In this document: positions 1 to 5,007 of the stretch, piece by piece
How positions within the stretch are numbered: the stretch's first letter is position 1
Layout: every line of letters begins with the position of its first letter
Origin: Staphylothermus sp.
GTDB taxonomy: Archaea > Thermoproteota > Thermoprotei_A > Sulfolobales > Desulfurococcaceae
DNA: 5,653 nt
Reading direction: 5' to 3'
Assembly (NCBI GenBank): GCA_021159785.1
Contig: JAGHDU010000221.1
Span: forward strand, 1 to 5,653
Notes under the pieces: generated by a model
Told to the model about the DNA's origin: nothing
Seen by the model: only the letters and a program-made list of their open reading frames with translations
The model's database searches: none
Translations under genes and position numbers: made by a program

Positions 1-489
1 GAAATACTCCGCAAAGCAGGGATCGAGAAAGCAAAACACGTATTCCTATGCCTAAACGGGGACAGTAAAGCATTATATATAACACTACTCATACGCTCAA
101 TAAACAAAGAAGCAAATATATACGCAGTGGTAAAACATACCAAGACGGAACAACTACTACGGGAAGCAGGAGCCAAACACGTCGTCTCAACAAAAATACT
201 CGGAAGAACAATCGCATCAGCACTATTCGAACCCGGAGTACTAACAATACTAACAGACATAATATCAGCACATGGAAAAGGAGACCTAATACAAGAAACA
301 ATAACAAAGAAACACATAGGAAAAACAATAAGAGAAATCGAAAAAGAACTAAACCAAAAAGACAAAAAGTACAATTACAAGATAATAGCCATAATAAAAC
401 CAGACAAAACATACATAATAGCACCAAACCCAGAAACAAAACTTGAAAAACAAGATACAATAATACTGGTCAAAGGACAAAAAACTTAA
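1..489 (+). CDS. TrkA/RCK-domain K+ transport regulator (5' end outside the window)
   Basis: The frame is open from the first base, so the gene starts upstream; 162 C-terminal residues are visible. Residues about 1-72 match the second half of an RCK_N (TrkA-N) domain: a helix-strand run AGIEKAKHVFLCLNGDS, then IRSINKEANIYAVVK, then the conserved REAGAKHVVS and a stretch ending in FEPGV. Residues about 94-162 match RCK_C (TrkA-C), with the typical PNPETKLEKQDTIILV end. Such proteins bind nucleotides or ions in the cytoplasm and gate Trk/Ktr transporters or K+ channels. The dinucleotide-binding GxGxxG would lie upstream of the window, so it cannot be seen whether this is a stand-alone TrkA or the cytoplasmic end of a channel. 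An internal GTG at 127 lies within the domain and is not the start. Codons are strongly A-ending. A remnant of a related gene lies at 3022-3192. Confidence 0.88.
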   Translation, partial: EILRKAGIEKAKHVFLCLNGDSKALYITLLIRSINKEANIYAVVKHTKTEQLLREAGAKHVVSTKILGRTIASALFEPGVLTILTDIISAHGKGDLIQETITKKHIGKTIREIEKELNQKDKKYNYKIIAIIKPDKTYIIAPNPETKLEKQDTIILVKGQKT

Positions 490-1112
490 TAATAAACTCT
501 TGGTTTCAAAACAATCTTCCAGTATTCAAACCCACGATAATTTATCATTAGTGAAAAATAAGTTTTTCTCTAGGCTGAGATATTGTGTGGAGGACTTAAT
601 TATTTCTTCTTATTTTTAGCGTTAGCGAACATACACAATGTAATACCTAATGTAAATAGGGTTCGCCTCTTTATATGTTTTTATATGTTTTGGTCACCGG
701 ATCATTCTTCTCCCCCGCTGTAGGTCTGGCTTCATCTGTCATAGCGGAGGCGTTCACCACCAACCCCTAGGCGACGGCACATTTATACATAGAGAAAACC
801 ATGGCATAAATATAAGCATAACGGTAACAAATAGAACATATAAAAACACATACGAACATATAAACATTGCTACGTCGTTCTCAACAGCAGTTGTTTTTAT
901 TTTAGGTATAGTTAGGTATAACAATGCTTAAAAGGCACTGTCCCGACTAGTACCTAGGGAGATGCCTTGAGTATATTATCTCTATTACTTATGTTAATAA
1001 GTTTCGGTATTAGTTGGATTCAGTGCTTTAGGGATGATATATTCACTCATTCATGGAGACACTAATGCTGGTGGCTACTATTGCACTCAATTACCACTAT
1101 TATAACGGTGCT
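490..1112. other. 623-bp stretch without an intact gene
   Basis: No full-length gene is visible on either strand. The stretch holds the left inverted repeat (659-742); a T-rich run at 562-571 that may end transcription of the upstream RCK gene; A/T-rich ACATATAAAAACA motifs near 836-865 resembling the core of the inverted repeat; and a possible decayed hydrophobic frame (958-1105). On the minus strand a short frame ending at 600 reads LFTLGITLCMFANAKNKKK, like a membrane-protein tail, but it is too short to assign. The mixture of scraps fits a decayed accessory region. Confidence 0.6.
659..742. repeat. Left copy of ~85-bp inverted repeat
   Basis: This pairs with 2975-3062 in reverse orientation. 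From 659, about 28 bases match without interruption (starting GGGTTCGCCTCTTTATATG). The right copy then has a 2-base insertion, followed by another 10-base match (TTTTGGTCA core), a diverged middle, and a conserved end in which TCTGG-TTCATCT-TCAT agrees at 16 of 19 positions. The two copies enclose about 2.2 kb carrying vapBC, a tRNA half and the DUF5678/protease pair. The similarity does not clearly continue outward past 659 or 3062. Possible explanations are terminal repeats of a mobile element, two copies of a small MITE-like repeat, or duplicated promoter/leader DNA. Confidence 0.75.
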
Positions 1113-1562
1113 TTATGGTTCTCTATGTTTCTTAAGCTCTTTCACCTTATTGATGACTGTGTTATACTCTTCTATTAGGTAGAAGGCTTCTATCCCTGCT
1201 TGTTTAGAGTTGTTGACGAGTGTCCTATCGTTAGCTATTATAATGCTGTTGGTTAGTATTGCGGTGGCTATGTAGTAAGCATCTATGGCTCGAGGATGGA
1301 TTCTATCGGCTACGTACAAGGCTAGGTTGAATATTTCCTCTTCCCTTAGCAGGTTGAATTTCCTCGTTAGTTGTAGTAATTTCTCACGTTCTGTCTTATA
1401 GCCAAGCCTACGTGCTACAGCTATAAGCTCAACTTCGATTACCCTAGGCGCGTATAGTGGCATACCCTCTACATGTTTAAGGAGATTTACTGCCTTTACG
1501 AATCTCTCTGGGTTTCTACTAAATAGTGCATCTATTAATACACTAGCATCAATAACTATCAC
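1113..1562 (-). CDS. vapC: VapC-type PIN-domain toxin (ribonuclease)
   Basis: The 149-residue protein is a normal length for a VapC PIN nuclease, a Mg2+-dependent ribonuclease that is held inactive by its partner antitoxin. The expected acidic residues are present: Asp5 in MIVIDASVLID, Glu45 in PRVIEVEL, Asp94 in RAIDAYYIATA, and Asp112 in IIIANDRTL. The GTG start at 1562 overlaps the vapB stop by four bases (GTGA), so the two are translationally coupled. No catalytic residue appears lost, so the toxin should be functional. The RNA target cannot be told from sequence. Confidence 0.93.
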   Translation of the reverse strand: MIVIDASVLIDALFSRNPERFVKAVNLLKHVEGMPLYAPRVIEVELIAVARRLGYKTEREKLLQLTRKFNLLREEEIFNLALYVADRIHPRAIDAYYIATAILTNSIIIANDRTLVNNSKQAGIEAFYLIEEYNTVINKVKELKKHREP

Positions 1563-1771
1563 TTCCTCATCTCCTCGAGAAACACTTCAATATTATCAAC
1601 CTTAGGAGTCTCCTTTCTAAGATTCTCTACGAGCTCCGCAAGACCATGCGCTACTTTCCTCTCAACGCTTATAATAACCTCCTCGCCTTCCTCAAAATCA
1701 ACACTATCCAACGGCTTCAACACGCCCTTCTCATATCTTACTCTTATAACCCTAGACAATTCTATCCCCAC
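1559..1771 (-). CDS. vapB: VapB-type antitoxin, AF2212-like (DUF104) family
   Basis: The 70-residue protein has the family hallmark near its N-terminus, IRVRYEKGVLKPLDSVDFEEG, followed by EEVIISVE. This is the short beta-barrel-like DNA-binding half that pairs with a C-terminal helical tail (about residues 40-70) wrapping the PIN toxin. It lies directly upstream of vapC with a 4-nt overlap, the usual antitoxin-first order, and such pairs commonly repress their own promoter. The GTG start at 1771 is the longest choice but has no clear ribosome binding site; a TTG at 1759 is possible. TATA-like GTATAAGT lies immediately upstream of the GTG. Confidence 0.9.
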   Translation of the reverse strand: MGIELSRVIRVRYEKGVLKPLDSVDFEEGEEVIISVERKVAHGLAELVENLRKETPKVDNIEVFLEEMRK

Positions 1772-1870
1772 TTATACACTAAGTGCATTAAGGCAATTAG
1801 CCTTTTACCCTACTTCAGAAGAATGTTCCAATTCATGGTTTCTCCTGGAAACACGGTTTATATTTCCAAG

Positions 1871-1916
1871 CCTTCGGAGCCGGAGGCCCCGGGTTCAAAT
1901 CCCGGCAGATCCGCCA
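1871..1916 (+). pseudogene. 3' half of a tRNA-Arg(TCG) gene, probable integration (att) scar
   Basis: The fragment reads as a tRNA from about position 31 to the end: anticodon loop CTTCGGA (anticodon TCG, 1874-1876), 3' anticodon stem GCCGG, variable loop AGGCC, T arm CCGGG-TTCAAAT-CCCGG (1889-1905), acceptor strand CAGATCC, discriminator G and encoded CCA (1914-1916). No matching 5' half (a GGATCTG start, D arm and CCGGC stem) is found upstream, so it cannot fold into a tRNA. SSV-type archaeal integrases use a core of about 45 bp spanning anticodon loop to 3' end, so this 46-bp fragment fits a displaced attachment half. A split-tRNA half is less likely, because the match begins before the usual 37/38 split point and includes the anticodon. 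Confidence 0.78.
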
Positions 1917-1919
1917 CTT

Positions 1920-1955
1920 AAACATAGTTGTGATTTACTAATGGTTTATGTTTTT
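1920..1955 (+). terminator. Possible terminator behind the tRNA half
   Basis: AAACATA (1920-1926) and TATGTTT (1947-1953) are inverted, and a run of T follows at 1951-1955, just after the tRNA CCA. It may be the original tRNA terminator carried with the fragment. It overlaps the last bases of the minus-strand protease gene, so it could also be incidental. Confidence 0.3.
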
Positions 1956-2368
1956 CTCGATCTCATTATTAGTTTTCTCTCCCATTCCCTGAATGTTATT
2001 TCGAATGCTTCGAAGAAGCCTTGACGGCCTAATATAGCGGTGTCAGAGGTGATATACTCTGTAAAGGCTATTGGGATCATAGTGCTTCCTAGCTCCTCTA
2101 CTGATATTTTTACTTGCTTCTTGATGTATGCTTTCACGTAGCCTCCTATACCAGCTAGATACACTTCCTCGGCATCCCCTAGATCTATTCCGATGTCTTC
2201 TGCGATACTTATGTGGAAGAGGCTTATGGTAGCACCACTATCTACTAGAGCATGAACAATAGCCTTCTCCCTATCCTCGATTATCACTGGTATAATGGGA
2301 TAGAATTTCCCCCGATACGAGACATATGGGAATACCTTTTCCCTTAAACCATCCCGAGTAGCATTCAT
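1946..2368 (-). CDS. Retropepsin-like (clan AA) aspartic protease family protein
   Basis: The 140-residue protein has the single-domain layout of archaeal retropepsin-like proteases: a strand-rich start (YRGKFYPIIPVII), the catalytic motif LVDSGATISLFH with Asp43-Ser44-Gly45, a flap-like segment VYLAGIGGYVKAY, and the family's closing motif AILGRQGFFEAFEITF at 111-126. Such proteins act as homodimers, each chain giving one catalytic Asp, and no transmembrane segment or signal is seen. Their archaeal substrates are not known. ATG at 2368 is preceded by a weak AGGT. The gene follows the DUF5678-like gene by 37 bp on the same strand, an arrangement I recall as common in archaea, so the two probably form an operon. 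The lineage-typical DSGA motif is intact. Confidence 0.88.
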   Translation of the reverse strand: MNATRDGLREKVFPYVSYRGKFYPIIPVIIEDREKAIVHALVDSGATISLFHISIAEDIGIDLGDAEEVYLAGIGGYVKAYIKKQVKISVEELGSTMIPIAFTEYITSDTAILGRQGFFEAFEITFREWERKLIMRSRKT

Positions 2369-2405
2369 TACCTAGGGACCCCATTAGATGTGCACAAGTG
2401 ACACT

Positions 2406-2621
2406 TTAGACTACCAGTAGATCGTGTCTTGGAACCTTAATCACCCCATACTCGTCCTTCTTGTAGCCTTTCTGAGCCATTATTTCACGTAGCTCTTCTA
2501 GAGTACGAGCCCAGGCAACCACATGTCCATCTACTATAGCAGCCCAGTAGCCCGGCGGAACTTTATCTAGCTCACCAGGCTTAACTGGCTGCAAAGCCTT
2601 CTTTAAAGCTGCACTAACCAA
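2406..2621 (-). CDS. DUF5678-like small protein paired with aspartic protease
   Basis: The protein has about 71 residues with the core PGYWAAIVDGHVVAWARTLEELREIMAQKGY, matching the DUF5678 pattern: a Trp-containing strand, a second strand, then a helix beginning 'TLEEL'. Its function is unknown. I place the start at TTG 2621 because a strong GGAGGTG (2628-2634) lies 6 nt ahead of it. The alternative GTG at 2630 sits inside that ribosome binding site and would add three residues. It is the first gene of a likely two-gene operon with the aspartic protease at 1946-2368. Palindromes at 2640-2670 sit just upstream where a regulator could bind. Confidence 0.8.
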   Translation of the reverse strand: MVSAALKKALQPVKPGELDKVPPGYWAAIVDGHVVAWARTLEELREIMAQKGYKKDEYGVIKVPRHDLLVV

Positions 2622-2639
2622 GATATCCACCTCCTAGAT

Positions 2640-2670
2640 TTAATACTGGTATTAAGGGCTAAATACCCTT
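2640..2670 (-). promoter_or_regulatory. Overlapping palindromes before the DUF5678/protease operon
   Basis: TTAATAC-TG-GTATTAA (2640-2655) is a 16-bp palindrome except for its two central bases. It is followed by AAGGG (2654-2658) mirrored by CCCTT (2666-2670), and GGTATT (2648-2653) is mirrored by AATACC (2662-2667). The cluster lies directly upstream of the GGAGGTG ribosome binding site, and on the minus strand GTATTTAG (2660-2667) is a plausible TATA box. Position and symmetry suggest an operator over the transcription start, or a leader hairpin. Confidence 0.45.
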
Positions 2671-2674
2671 GTAC

Positions 2675-2885
2675 TCATTTATCTCTAAACTTCCTATTAA
2701 CTTCCGGGTCAAGTCTTACTCTAATAACATTACGATAATAAAAGTGAAGTCTTTTCCTCTTACTCAAGCCCATGAGGGATCCGCACATGAATGCTCTTGC
2801 AGTCTAAGAAACCAAATCATCCTTACCCATTGAATAACCTAGCCAATTATCGTTTCCCCTCACGATTCTTTCAAATAGTTTTCAT
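2675..2885 (-). pseudogene. Broken small frame, unidentified
   Basis: One minus-strand frame reads LFERIVRGNDNWLGYSMGKDDLVS, then a TAG at 2804-2806, then TARAFMCGSLMGLSKRKRL and a tail NVIRVRLDPEVNRKFRDK ending at 2675. A ribosome binding site AGGAGGT (2888-2894) precedes ATG 2885, whose own frame stops after four codons (MKTI), so one frameshift plus one stop would be needed to restore a roughly 70-codon gene. The composition looks protein-like across the whole run. The tail VRLDPEVNRKF recalls the first strand and helix of ribbon-helix-helix antitoxins, but the match is too short to assign. An intact 32-residue frame from ATG 2773 is the alternative reading. Confidence 0.4.
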
Positions 2886-2974
2886 ATACCTCCTATCCAG
2901 TGTAGGGAGTCAACCCTTGGTATGGGCTCACTAGCTTCGCCTACGCCTCATGGAGCCCGGGTCAAAAACATTCG

Positions 2975-3062
2975 ATGATAGATGAAACCAGAGCGAAGAG
3001 TAGGACACAAAAAGATGAACCATGACCAAAACATATATAAAAACATATAAAGAGGCGAACCC
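2975..3062. repeat. Right copy of ~85-bp inverted repeat
   Basis: This is the reverse-oriented partner of 659-742. The outer 28 bases agree exactly with the left copy, and the right copy has a 2-base AT insertion in its ATATAAAAACATATAAA core. Unlike the left copy, its outer end reads in frame into an RCK-domain remnant, and ATG 3022 within the repeat could start that frame. Confidence 0.75.
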
Positions 3063-3192
3063 ATTTGGATTCAAAGTAAGAATAGAGTACGGCAAAAATG
3101 CTATAGTCTACCAAATAAGCCCAAACCCAGACACAAAACTGGGAGAAAACAATATAATAGCACTAGTTAAGGATTATAGAATTAAACAATAG
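3022..3192 (+). pseudogene. Remnant of a second TrkA/RCK_C domain gene
   Basis: The frame from ATG 3022 to TAG 3192 encodes 56 residues. From about residue 17, FKVRIEYGKNAIVYQISPNP followed by DTKLGENNIIALVK lines up with the end of the RCK gene at 1-489 (YKIIAIIKPDKTYIIAPNPE, TKLEKQDTIILVK), including the PNP-D/E-TKL core. The full family domain and the RCK_N part are missing. The first dozen residues come from the inverted repeat (2975-3062). A truncated second RCK gene cut at the repeat boundary is the simplest reading. A short expressed protein cannot be excluded, but no ribosome binding site is evident before ATG 3022. Confidence 0.65.
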
Positions 3193-3280
3193 ATCCAAGA
3201 AGCACGCTACTATACTAGATTCTACAGGAACATAACATACGCACGTACTACTTAAACAACCCATTTATTATAGCATTACG

Positions 3281-3321
3281 TATTTATATTTATAGAGAAA
3301 CATATTATATGGAACAAGGTG
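3281..3321 (+). promoter_or_regulatory. Promoter and ribosome binding site of pilin gene 1
   Basis: TATTTATATTTA at 3281-3292 is a good archaeal TATA box, 36 bp before the ATG, giving a short leader. AAGGTG at 3316-3321 is the ribosome binding site, 6 nt from ATG 3328. The same TATTTATATT box recurs before the second pilin gene. Confidence 0.6.
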
Positions 3322-3327
3322 TAAATC

Positions 3328-3867
3328 ATGAAGGCTATATCCCCAGTTATAGCCACAGTAATAATCGTAGCAGTAGCGATCGCTATCAGCATCGCAGTAG
3401 CACTATGGATCACCGGGCTAACATCATCATTCACAGGAGTAGAAAAACTAGAAGTAGTAAACGCATACGCAGAAGCGGCCACCGCGAAAGGTACGTATGA
3501 TAATGATCACACCTATTGGATAGTTCACATAGTGGTTAAGAATACTGGTACAAAAACAGCAACAATAGACCAAATATTCATAAACAACAAACCAGGAACG
3601 ATTACAGTTGCATCATATATAAATACTTCAACAACACCAGCAGAAACATCAAATATTCCAAATACTGGTCTATCTATAAAGCCCGGAGAACAATATGAAA
3701 TAGTCTTTAATTTGACCAGTACAACAGACACTTTAACTGTAACAACCCCACAATCATATACGATTACCCCTGGGGTATCTGATACTTTTACTAGTGGTCA
3801 GACTGTTAGTATTGTGATTCATACTGCTAGTGGTGGACAATACCCAGCAACAATAACACTACCATAA
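3328..3867 (+). CDS. Archaeal type IV pilin-like protein 1
   Basis: The 179-residue protein begins MKAISPVIATVIIVAVAIAI: a 3-residue class III signal (cleavage expected after Ala3 by a PibD-type prepilin peptidase) followed at once by a hydrophobic helix to about residue 30, the hallmark of archaeal pilins with SPVIA. The extracellular part starts with TGVEKLEVVNAYA, then a beta-rich core with VVKNTGTKTATIDQIFINN and SIKPGEQYEIVFNL, an Ig-like pattern common in archaellin/pilin heads, and ends HTASGGQYPATITLP. Two N-glycosylation sequons (NTS, NLT) lie in the core. Residues 1-47 and the last ~28 are almost the same as in the paralogue at 5008-5490, while the middle differs and is 19 residues longer. 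Codons shift from A-ending in the first part to T-ending (gat, act, agt, ggt) near 3780-3840, suggesting a mosaic. It is probably monocistronic, and its exact pilus type is not determinable. Confidence 0.9.
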   Translation: MKAISPVIATVIIVAVAIAISIAVALWITGLTSSFTGVEKLEVVNAYAEAATAKGTYDNDHTYWIVHIVVKNTGTKTATIDQIFINNKPGTITVASYINTSTTPAETSNIPNTGLSIKPGEQYEIVFNLTSTTDTLTVTTPQSYTITPGVSDTFTSGQTVSIVIHTASGGQYPATITLP

Positions 3868-3874
3868 AGGGTTC

Positions 3875-3896
3875 GTTTTATAAAGCTTTATAAAAC
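3875..3896 (+). terminator. 22-bp perfect palindrome after pilin 1, likely terminator
   Basis: The 22 bases from GTTTTATAAAG to CTTTATAAAAC are their own reverse complement, beginning 8 nt after the pilin stop. T-rich runs follow (3901-3909 and 3923-3929), so transcription probably ends here. The AT-rich arms would give a weak hairpin at high temperature, so a protein-binding site is an alternative. Confidence 0.5.
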
Positions 3897-4249
3897 ATAA
3901 TTTCGTTTTTCTCCACAAATACTTTTTCGTTCCTCGTTTCCTTGGGGGATTTTTCTCTCAACTATAGTTCAATAAGTCTTTAATAATGTAGGGAAGGATT
4001 ATATGATAAACATAGCCAAGATTATTCATTTTCGAGAGATGTTTTTAACTTTTTAGATGTAGTATAGAAGTATGTTAAATGATCAAAGACTTAGTTACTA
4101 CTCGGGGTAGGAAAACCAGTAGAGCTTGGACAAATGTAAGAATAGTAATAGAATCGAGGATACGGGTCTGCATAAATATGTAATGTGTTGGCGAAGAGCT
4201 TTTTGAGGGGGATTAGGGCGGGGTTCCCTATTTAATTAATGGCGGGTGC

Positions 4250-4263
4250 GAACCCCCCGGTTC
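4250..4263 (+). repeat. GAACCCCCCGGTTC repeat, copy A
   Basis: This 14-base unit forms its own hairpin (GAACC / GGTTC around CCCC). Flanks GGGTG on the left and CC-CTAA on the right are shared with copy C when the latter is reversed. Confidence 0.8.
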
Positions 4264-4352
4264 CTCTAATTTACGCCTTTGTCCCATGGAAACCAACAGC
4301 CCCTTTCATGAGAGGGGCAAGGCTGACAGGGTATGTAAGCATTCTTTGACGA

Positions 4353-4366
4353 GAACCCCCCGGTTC
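4353..4366 (+). repeat. GAACCCCCCGGTTC repeat, copy B
   Basis: This is an exact second copy of the 14-base unit in the same orientation as copy A, 103 bp downstream. It is nested inside the GTATGT/ACATAC inverted pair (4331-4372); flanks differ from copies A and C. Confidence 0.8.
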
Positions 4367-4437
4367 ACATACTGAGGCACAAACCATTTACTTGAGAGGG
4401 GATACGCGTCACCATTAATGCTTGTGTATATTTAGGG

Positions 4438-4451
4438 GAACCGGGGGGTTC
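4438..4451 (-). repeat. GAACCCCCCGGTTC repeat, copy C (inverted)
   Basis: GAACCGGGGGGTTC is the exact reverse complement of copies A and B, so copy C can pair with either of them over all 14 bases, or form its own hairpin with a GGGG loop. Confidence 0.8.
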
Positions 4452-4622
4452 ACCCTTATTTAGGGGGGAGACGAAATAACCACGCCACCCCCTCTCATGT
4501 TGCCCGACAAATATATGTGAATGAACGATGTTCACTTTTTCATGGTTTCTATACTTATACATGTAATGCTCGGGCACGGACTCGGCATTAGCATCGGTTA
4601 TCAGGTCACCTTTGTATTAAAG

Positions 4623-4640
4623 ATAGTGTGTTCACACTAT
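4623..4640. repeat. 18-bp palindrome in the pilin spacer
   Basis: ATAGTGTG-TT-CACACTAT has perfect 8-base arms around two bases. It is not followed by a T run, so it looks more like a protein-binding site than a terminator; no gene start is adjacent. Confidence 0.55.
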
Positions 4641-4953
4641 TCTTTGGAGATGGTTTATCATTTAATAGCAAAGGAGTATTAATATGAATAAAAGAATTAA
4701 ATCCAATTACAACGGGGATGCATACGTGAATAGTTAAGGTCGTAGAACCTATAATACTTGATAAATTTAGTGATGAATAAACACTATACAAAGTCATAGT
4801 AATACGGGTAATGAGTGAAGAACAATACTCTATAAATACTATGTTGTCGTAAAATTCTGCTGTAGAGAAAAGATTACTGGAGATAGAGTACTCGTTTTCA
4901 CAACTATCACAATTAAGTAATATTTTGGACAAGGACTTTATAAGCTATATTAA

Positions 4954-5000
4954 CTTATTTATATTCCAGTAGAACAAGATATAGCATGTATAGAAGGTGA
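4954..5000 (+). promoter_or_regulatory. Promoter and ribosome binding site of pilin gene 2
   Basis: CTTATTTATATT at 4954-4965 repeats the TATTTATATT box of pilin 1, here 43 bp before the ATG. AAGGTGA at 4994-5000 is the ribosome binding site, 7 nt from ATG 5008. The rest of the upstream DNA is not shared, so both genes seem to have their own promoter. Confidence 0.6.
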
Positions 5001-5007
5001 ATTTAAT

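Larger units (their letters stand above)
4200..4460. other. GC-rich, self-complementary island (structured RNA or DNA element)
   Basis: In an AT-rich setting this stretch is full of G and C tracts and nested complementarity. GGGGTTC (4220-4226) pairs with GAACCCC (4250-4256), flanked by ATTAG (4212-4216) and CTAAT (4266-4270). GCCCCTTT-CATG-AGAGGGGC (4299-4318) makes an 8-bp hairpin with one G-T wobble. GTATGT (4331-4336) pairs with ACATAC (4367-4372) around an inner hairpin at 4353-4366. AGGGGAACC (4434-4442) pairs with GGTTC-CCCT (4447-4456) with one bulged base. In hyperthermophiles, GC-rich islands in AT-rich spacers often mark structured RNAs. It does not show signatures of RNase P, SRP RNA or tRNA, and no promoter is certain. 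Strand is unknown. Confidence 0.45.
3897..5007. other. 1.1-kb spacer between the two pilin genes
   Basis: No recognisable gene is seen. From left to right it holds T-rich DNA; a 34-codon frame at 4079-4183 without family resemblance; the GC-rich repeat island (about 4200-4460); inverted arms TGCCCGA (4501-4507) and TCGGGCA (4570-4576); an 18-bp palindrome (4623-4640); a 17-codon frame at 4684-4737 with a good AAGGAG site eight bases ahead (MNKRIKSNYNGDAYVNS); and the promoter of pilin 2. A 108-codon minus-strand frame (4606-4932) is open but has no start signal or family match. Confidence 0.6.

Noticed and set aside
89..460. 123-codon minus-strand frame, very rich in Leu and Phe
   Set aside because: It is the antisense shadow of the RCK gene: A-rich codons on the plus strand give Leu/Val/Phe codons on the other.
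1871..1916. Complete or intron-containing tRNA gene
   Set aside because: No acceptor 5' strand (GGATCTG), D arm or 5' anticodon stem exists upstream in the window.
1646..1921. 91-codon plus-strand frame over vapB and the tRNA half
   Set aside because: It runs antisense to vapB and through the tRNA fragment; the residues have no family pattern and the tRNA reading explains the end.
3276..3731. Three frames overlapping pilin 1 (minus 3276-3482, plus 3309-3500, minus 3525-3731)
   Set aside because: All are shadows of the pilin gene, which has a clear start, signal peptide and paralogue.
4250..4451. CRISPR array from the repeated 14-base units
   Set aside because: Three copies only, one inverted, with uneven spacing (103 and 85 bp) and a unit too short for a CRISPR repeat.
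4365..4577. 70-codon minus-strand frame with HERGWRGYFVSPLNKGEPPG
   Set aside because: It crosses the GC-rich repeats, whose translation gives the EPPGSP run, and has no start signal or family match.
4769..4830. C/D box guide RNA suggested by GTGATGA near 4769
   Set aside because: No CTGA D or D' box at the right spacing and no closing stem.
4606..4932. 108-codon minus-strand frame with a TTG start and several Cys
   Set aside because: No ribosome binding site, the TATA-like box is too close to the start, and the Leu/Ser-rich content mirrors plus-strand stop codons; the length is somewhat notable, so it is kept here as unproven.
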